64,000 nucleotides of DNA, from contig CAYVBQ010000008.1 in NCBI GenBank assembly GCA_964449775.1, forward strand, positions 1 through 64,000, written 5' to 3'. The stretch's first letter is position 1. Every line of letters begins with the position of its first letter. Positions 60,110-64,000 of the stretch are shown piece after piece. Source of the stretch: Fen-1258 sp964449775. Lineage in GTDB: Bacteria > Bacteroidota > Ignavibacteria > Ignavibacteriales > Melioribacteraceae. Below the pieces are notes generated by a model, which was not told the DNA's origin, did no database searches, and saw only the letters and a list, made by a program, of their open reading frames with translations. The position numbers were made by a program, and so were the translations under genes.

Positions 60110-61681
60110 ATGAATGAACATCGTTTTGATTTTGTGATAGTCGGTGCCGGTTTGGCAGGATTATATTCTGCTCTTAAAGCGTCTATCTTTGGTAAAGTAG
60201 CTGTTATTAGTAAAACAACATTGGAGATGAGCAATTCTTACTGGGCACAAGGAGGAATTGCGGCAGCCATTGATCCGAATGATTCTCCCCGGCGCCATTT
60301 TGAAGATACCTTAAAAGCCGGAAGAAATTTGTGCAACAAGAAATCGGTAGAAATATTAACCAACGAAGGGAAAGATCGGATTAATGAATGGATTGAAATG
60401 GGAATGCCGTTCGATAAAGAAAACGGAAAAATTGCGCTGGGTTTGGAAGGAGGGCATTCCGCTCGAAGAATTCTTCATGCCGGCGGCGGTGCTACCGGAA
60501 GGGAAATGGTTAATTTCATTTCGAAGTTCGTTGTAGAAAATAAGCAGATTACATTATTTGAAAACACTCTTGTTCACAAACTGATTATTTCTGAAGGAGA
60601 ATGCTTTGGTGTCTATGCGTTCGATATTATTAAGCAGCAAGATTTGATGATCATCGGTAAGACAACAATAATTGCATCGGGCGGCGGTTCGGCTATTTAC
60701 TCGCGTACTACAAATCCGCACACGTCGCTTGGGGAAGGAATTGTGCTTGCTTATGATGCCGGAGCTGAAATCGAAAGTATGGAATTCATTCAGTTTCATC
60801 CTACATCGTTCTATACGGAAAGCGGAGAAACATTTTTGATTAGTGAAGCAGTGCGCGGCGAAGGGGGATTGATAGTTAATCAAAAAGGAGAAAGATTTTT
60901 GCAAGAGCACGCTTTGTTTGAGCTGGCTCCGCGAGATGTTGTTACAGAGGCAATTTATAATGAATTGAAAAATTCCGGAATGCCAAATGTTTTCCTTAAG
61001 CTTGATCATCTTGAACCGGAAAAAATCAAAAACAGATTCTCAACTATTTACAACGAAGCGTTGAAATTCGGAATAGACATTACAAAAGATTTAGTTCCTG
61101 TTGCGCCCGCGGCGCATTACATGATCGGCGGAATAAAAACCGGATTAAACGCGGAGACAAACATCAAACAATTGTATGCCGTTGGAGAAGTTGCATCAAC
61201 AGGCGTGCACGGCGCAAATCGTCTTGCAAGTAACTCGCTGCTTGAATGTTTGGTTTTTGGAAAACGAGCAGTTGCTCATGTTCTCAAAAAGACTCCACGA
61301 ATAGATGAGTCATCCATTCCGAAAGAAGAAAATCATTTTAGAATTGATGAAAAGAAAGAGAAAGACTTTTCCGTGTTTAAGAAAAAGATTGCAGAATTAC
61401 TCTGGACAAATGTTGGAATCGTTAGAACAAATGAGAGTCTTGAATTCGCAATAAGTGAATTAGAATCGTATTACTCCGAAAAAATTTTTAGTCGACTTGA
61501 TTATTATGAGAGCCGGGCAATATCTTTAATTGAAATTGCTCTTTTAGTTTCCCGTTCCGCACTAATTAGAAGCGAAAGCCGGGGGTGTCATTTAAACAAG
61601 GATTTCCCGGAGGAGAATCAAGAATTTCAAAAAACTATTGTCCTTCAAAAAAATAAAGAGCCGAAATTCTTTATTGTGTAA
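60110..61681 (+). CDS. nadB: L-aspartate oxidase
   Basis: Oxidises L-aspartate to iminoaspartate with FAD, first step of de novo NAD synthesis. 523 aa. FAD motif FVIVGAGLAGLYSAL at the N-terminus, succinate dehydrogenase-like signature (SNSYWAQGGIAAA, GGHSARRILHA, MEFIQFHPT) and NadB-type RLASNSLLECLVFG. It can use fumarate as acceptor in anaerobes. First gene of nadB-nadC-nadA. No NadR/NiaR box was found by eye in the 76-base leader. Confidence 0.97.
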   Translation: MNEHRFDFVIVGAGLAGLYSALKASIFGKVAVISKTTLEMSNSYWAQGGIAAAIDPNDSPRRHFEDTLKAGRNLCNKKSVEILTNEGKDRINEWIEMGMPFDKENGKIALGLEGGHSARRILHAGGGATGREMVNFISKFVVENKQITLFENTLVHKLIISEGECFGVYAFDIIKQQDLMIIGKTTIIASGGGSAIYSRTTNPHTSLGEGIVLAYDAGAEIESMEFIQFHPTSFYTESGETFLISEAVRGEGGLIVNQKGERFLQEHALFELAPRDVVTEAIYNELKNSGMPNVFLKLDHLEPEKIKNRFSTIYNEALKFGIDITKDLVPVAPAAHYMIGGIKTGLNAETNIKQLYAVGEVASTGVHGANRLASNSLLECLVFGKRAVAHVLKKTPRIDESSIPKEENHFRIDEKKEKDFSVFKKKIAELLWTNVGIVRTNESLEFAISELESYYSEKIFSRLDYYESRAISLIEIALLVSRSALIRSESRGCHLNKDFPEENQEFQKTIVLQKNKEPKFFIV

Positions 61682-61725
61682 TATATTTGGAACCGAAATT
61701 AGAGCACAAACTTACGATACACACT

Positions 61726-62562
61726 ATGCGGCTTTACAAAAAAGAACTGAACAGAATAATTAACGCGGCGTTAAAGGAAGATGTTGGAAGCGGTGATATT
61801 ACTACTAATCTGATCATTCCGCGAAAAACAATTTCGAAAGCTTTTTTACTGGCGAAAGAAGATGGAATAATTGCCGGGCTCCCGGTGGCAAAGGGGGTTT
61901 TTACTAAGCTGGATAAAAAAATTATTTGGAAGAGTTTGGTGAAAGAAGGAGATAAAGTTTCTGCGGGAACAAAGATTGCTCAAATAAGAGGTTCTTACCG
62001 CGCTTTGCTAACAGCAGAAAGAACCGCCTTGAATTTTTTACAAAGAATGTCCGGCATTGCAACTGCGGTATCAAAATATATTGATCAATTGGGCGGATTA
62101 AAAACAAAGATACTCGATACACGCAAAACCGTCCCGGGACTTCGTGTTCTTGACAAATACTCTGTGAAAATCGGCGGTGGAACAAACCATAGAATGGGAC
62201 TTTACGATATGGTAATGATAAAAGATAATCACATTAAAGTCTCGGGAAGTATTATAGAAGCGGTTAGACAAATCAGGAAGAATTTGAAAAGAAAAATTAC
62301 AATTGAAGTTGAGACAACAAATATTAATGAAGTAAAGGAAGCTTTGAATGCCCATGTGGATATTATAATGCTTGACAACATGTCGCTCCCGGAAATGAAA
62401 GAAACTATTGCACTGATTAACAATCGAGTAAAAGTTGAGGCATCCGGAGGAATTGATTTGAATTCGATACGGGCTGTTGCGGAAACAGGAGTTGATTTTA
62501 TTTCTGTCGGCGCGTTAACTCATTCCGTAAAAGCGCTCGATATCGGTATGTATTTCGAATGA
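61726..62562 (+). CDS. nadC: Quinolinate phosphoribosyltransferase
   Basis: Converts quinolinate and PRPP to nicotinate mononucleotide and CO2. About 278 aa from the ATG at 61726, where family homology begins (LNRIINAALKEDVGSGDITT). An in-frame TTG at 61687, five bases after nadB, would add 13 residues; neither has a clear Shine-Dalgarno, so coupling to nadB is likely. TRKTVPGLRVLDKY and IKDNHI carry the substrate-binding residues. Second gene of the operon. Confidence 0.95.
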   Translation: MRLYKKELNRIINAALKEDVGSGDITTNLIIPRKTISKAFLLAKEDGIIAGLPVAKGVFTKLDKKIIWKSLVKEGDKVSAGTKIAQIRGSYRALLTAERTALNFLQRMSGIATAVSKYIDQLGGLKTKILDTRKTVPGLRVLDKYSVKIGGGTNHRMGLYDMVMIKDNHIKVSGSIIEAVRQIRKNLKRKITIEVETTNINEVKEALNAHVDIIMLDNMSLPEMKETIALINNRVKVEASGGIDLNSIRAVAETGVDFISVGALTHSVKALDIGMYFE

Positions 62563-62605
62563 CAATTTTTTTTCACCCGCTTAGTTGCAGAATTGATAGA
62601 AAATT

Positions 62606-63541
62606 ATGAACGATATCATAAATGAAATACTTCGGCTTAAAAGAGAAAAGAACGCCGTTATTCTTTCGCACAATTATCAAATTCCTGAGATACAGGATAT
62701 AGCAGATTTTGTAGGTGACTCGCTCGGGCTTTCTCAACAAGCAGCAAAAACAGATGCGGACCTAATTGTTTTTTGCGGCGTGCATTTCATGGCGGAGACT
62801 GCCTCAATTATTACGCCGGACAAAAAAGTTTTGATCCCGGATCTTGAAGCCGGTTGTTCACTTGCCTCCACAATTAATGCAGATCAACTGAAGGAGTGGA
62901 AAGAAAAAAATCCGGACGCTGTTGTTGTTTCGTATGTTAACACAACGGCGGAAGTAAAAGCCGAAAGCGATTACTGCTGCACTTCATCCAATGCCGTCAA
63001 AATTGTAAACGCGATTCCCGGAGATAAAAAAATATTATTTCTGCCGGATCGATTTCTTGGGCAGTATGTAAGCGCTGTAACGGGACGCGAAATAGAAATA
63101 TGGAACGGCGCGTGCCATGTTCACGAAAAGATCGGCGATATTGATTTCTCTGAAGCATACAAAAAACATCCAAACGCTGAATTTCTTATTCACCCCGAAT
63201 GCGGATGTTCGACTTCTTGTTTACTGAAATCTCAAATGTATTTTGATTGCGCACATTCACATATCTATTCAACAGAAGGAATGATTGATTTTGTTAAGCA
63301 GTCAAACGCCGAAGAATTTGTGATCGCTACAGAAGTCGGGATTTTACATCGTTTAAAAAAAATAAAACCGCAGAGCAAATTTTATCCGATCAGCGAGCAG
63401 TCAATTTGCGAATACATGAAGATGACTACGCTTGAGAAACTTTATGACTCACTTCGGTTTGAGCAATTTGAAGTCAAGGTTCCAGAAGAATTGTCGGTTA
63501 GAGCCCGCATACCAATTGAAAGAATGCTTTCGATTTTCTGA
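62606..63541 (+). CDS. nadA: Quinolinate synthase
   Basis: Condenses iminoaspartate with dihydroxyacetone phosphate to quinolinate; oxygen-sensitive 4Fe-4S enzyme. 311 aa, the short NadA type. The cluster ligands are Cys84 (LEAGCSLA), Cys170 (WNGACHVH) and Cys268 (SICEYMKMT). The ASHNYQ-type start (ILSHNYQIPEIQDIADFVGDS) is standard. Third gene of nadB-nadC-nadA, 43 bases after nadC. Confidence 0.97.
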   Translation: MNDIINEILRLKREKNAVILSHNYQIPEIQDIADFVGDSLGLSQQAAKTDADLIVFCGVHFMAETASIITPDKKVLIPDLEAGCSLASTINADQLKEWKEKNPDAVVVSYVNTTAEVKAESDYCCTSSNAVKIVNAIPGDKKILFLPDRFLGQYVSAVTGREIEIWNGACHVHEKIGDIDFSEAYKKHPNAEFLIHPECGCSTSCLLKSQMYFDCAHSHIYSTEGMIDFVKQSNAEEFVIATEVGILHRLKKIKPQSKFYPISEQSICEYMKMTTLEKLYDSLRFEQFEVKVPEELSVRARIPIERMLSIF

Positions 63542-63575
63542 TCTTTTTTATAAACAAAATTAACGGATATAAAAA

Positions 63576-64000
63576 ATGAAAAGAACAATTTTTATAGTGC
63601 TCATAACGGCTTCAATTTCTGCCTTCGCTCAGGAAAGAATTAATATCACTCTTCAAGTAGAAGCGCCAACTTTGAGCGATAGCGAAAGCGTTTATGTGGC
63701 AGGGAATACATTGGAATTAGGAAATTGGAATCCGGGCAAAGTAATTCTGGATAATAAGAATAATAAAAATTGGAGGAAAACAATTGAAGTAATAAAAGGA
63801 ACCCGGCTCGAATACAAATTTACAAAAGGAAATTGGCAGACAGAGGCGTTACATGATGATGCAACGCTTCCCCAGAATTCTATTCTGATGGTGGAGCGCG
63901 ATACAACCGTTGCAACTGTCGTAAATAATTGGCGGGATAAATTTAATTTCAAAGTCGCTGGTCAAATAACCGGAAAAATTGAATATCATAAAAATTTTGT
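63576..64000 (+). CDS. Secreted CBM20-containing protein (partial)
   Basis: The open frame runs off the window after 141 codons. Signal peptide RTIFIVLITASISAFAQ, then a starch-binding-like CBM20 domain: VYVAGNTLELGNWNPGKVIL, WRKTIEVIKGTRLEYKFTKG and NWQTEALHD. A new domain starts near VAGQITGKIEYHKNF, which resembles the opening of secreted esterase-like proteins with this N-terminus. The full function needs the sequence to the right. Confidence 0.75.
   Translation, partial: MKRTIFIVLITASISAFAQERINITLQVEAPTLSDSESVYVAGNTLELGNWNPGKVILDNKNNKNWRKTIEVIKGTRLEYKFTKGNWQTEALHDDATLPQNSILMVERDTTVATVVNNWRDKFNFKVAGQITGKIEYHKNF

Overview
The window is AT-rich bacterial chromosome with dense coding on both strands, mostly short operons. 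The gene content points to the Bacteroidota/Chlorobiota/Ignavibacteria side of the tree, and most resembles Ignavibacteria. The signs are many secreted or lipoprotein hydrolases (GH97, a GH92 remnant, M14 peptidase, secretory lipase), DUF3109, DUF2892, YgjV-type and ORF6N proteins, several small outer-membrane beta-barrels, and an rpoN/NtrC circuit. This placement rests on remembered family distributions, not on a phylogeny.

Layout. 1-1243: an apparent integron gene cassette carrying an Mrr-type nuclease, bounded by attC-like sites; the window opens within a base or two of the cassette boundary. 1292-13901 (minus strand): threonine dehydratase-like enzyme, TetR regulator, valS, a VC1184-type class V aminotransferase, rubrerythrin, a TIP30-like oxidoreductase, a class B-like acid phosphatase, hslV-hslU, a membrane methyltransferase, rpoN and DUF3109. 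14093-22956: SDR plus lipase, an AraC/oxidoreductase/hydrolase cluster, GH97 and an M14 peptidase. 23314-28122 (plus): cupin, aldo/keto reductase, a YciI protein with an internal gap, D-cysteine desulfhydrase-like enzyme, an ATP-cone/nucleoside kinase fusion and a beta carbonic anhydrase.

28211-43170: a worn, accessory-looking stretch. It holds three decayed 5' gene stubs (GH92, epimerase, CutC), a large unrecognised Cys-containing protein, a BrnT/BrnA toxin-antitoxin pair, alr, a secreted carbonic anhydrase, esterases, an RluA-type pseudouridine synthase, an ORF6N gene between short direct repeats, and a nuclease-DUF2075 helicase fusion. 43275-45014: thioredoxin reductase with an atypical thioredoxin.

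45178-58428 holds the most interesting system. Three small secreted Asp/Gly-rich proteins (two are 96/105 identical) each sit 62-65 bases downstream of a -24/-12 (sigma-54) promoter-like element, and each is followed by a strong hairpin terminator. In the same region lie an NtrC-family response regulator, its membrane histidine kinase, a DUF4405 membrane protein with duplicated C-terminal repeats, and an outer-membrane beta-barrel. I read this as a sigma-54-controlled envelope regulon of unknown purpose. A phosphodiesterase/phosphoesterase/barrel operon and a DUF134-NifX pair with a perfect 20-base palindrome are interleaved with it.

58687-64000: DinB, arylamine N-acetyltransferase, the de novo NAD operon nadB-nadC-nadA, and the start of a secreted CBM20-containing protein that runs off the window. 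At least five families of dispersed palindromic or short repeats occur. I found no rRNA, tRNA, CRISPR array or insertion sequence.
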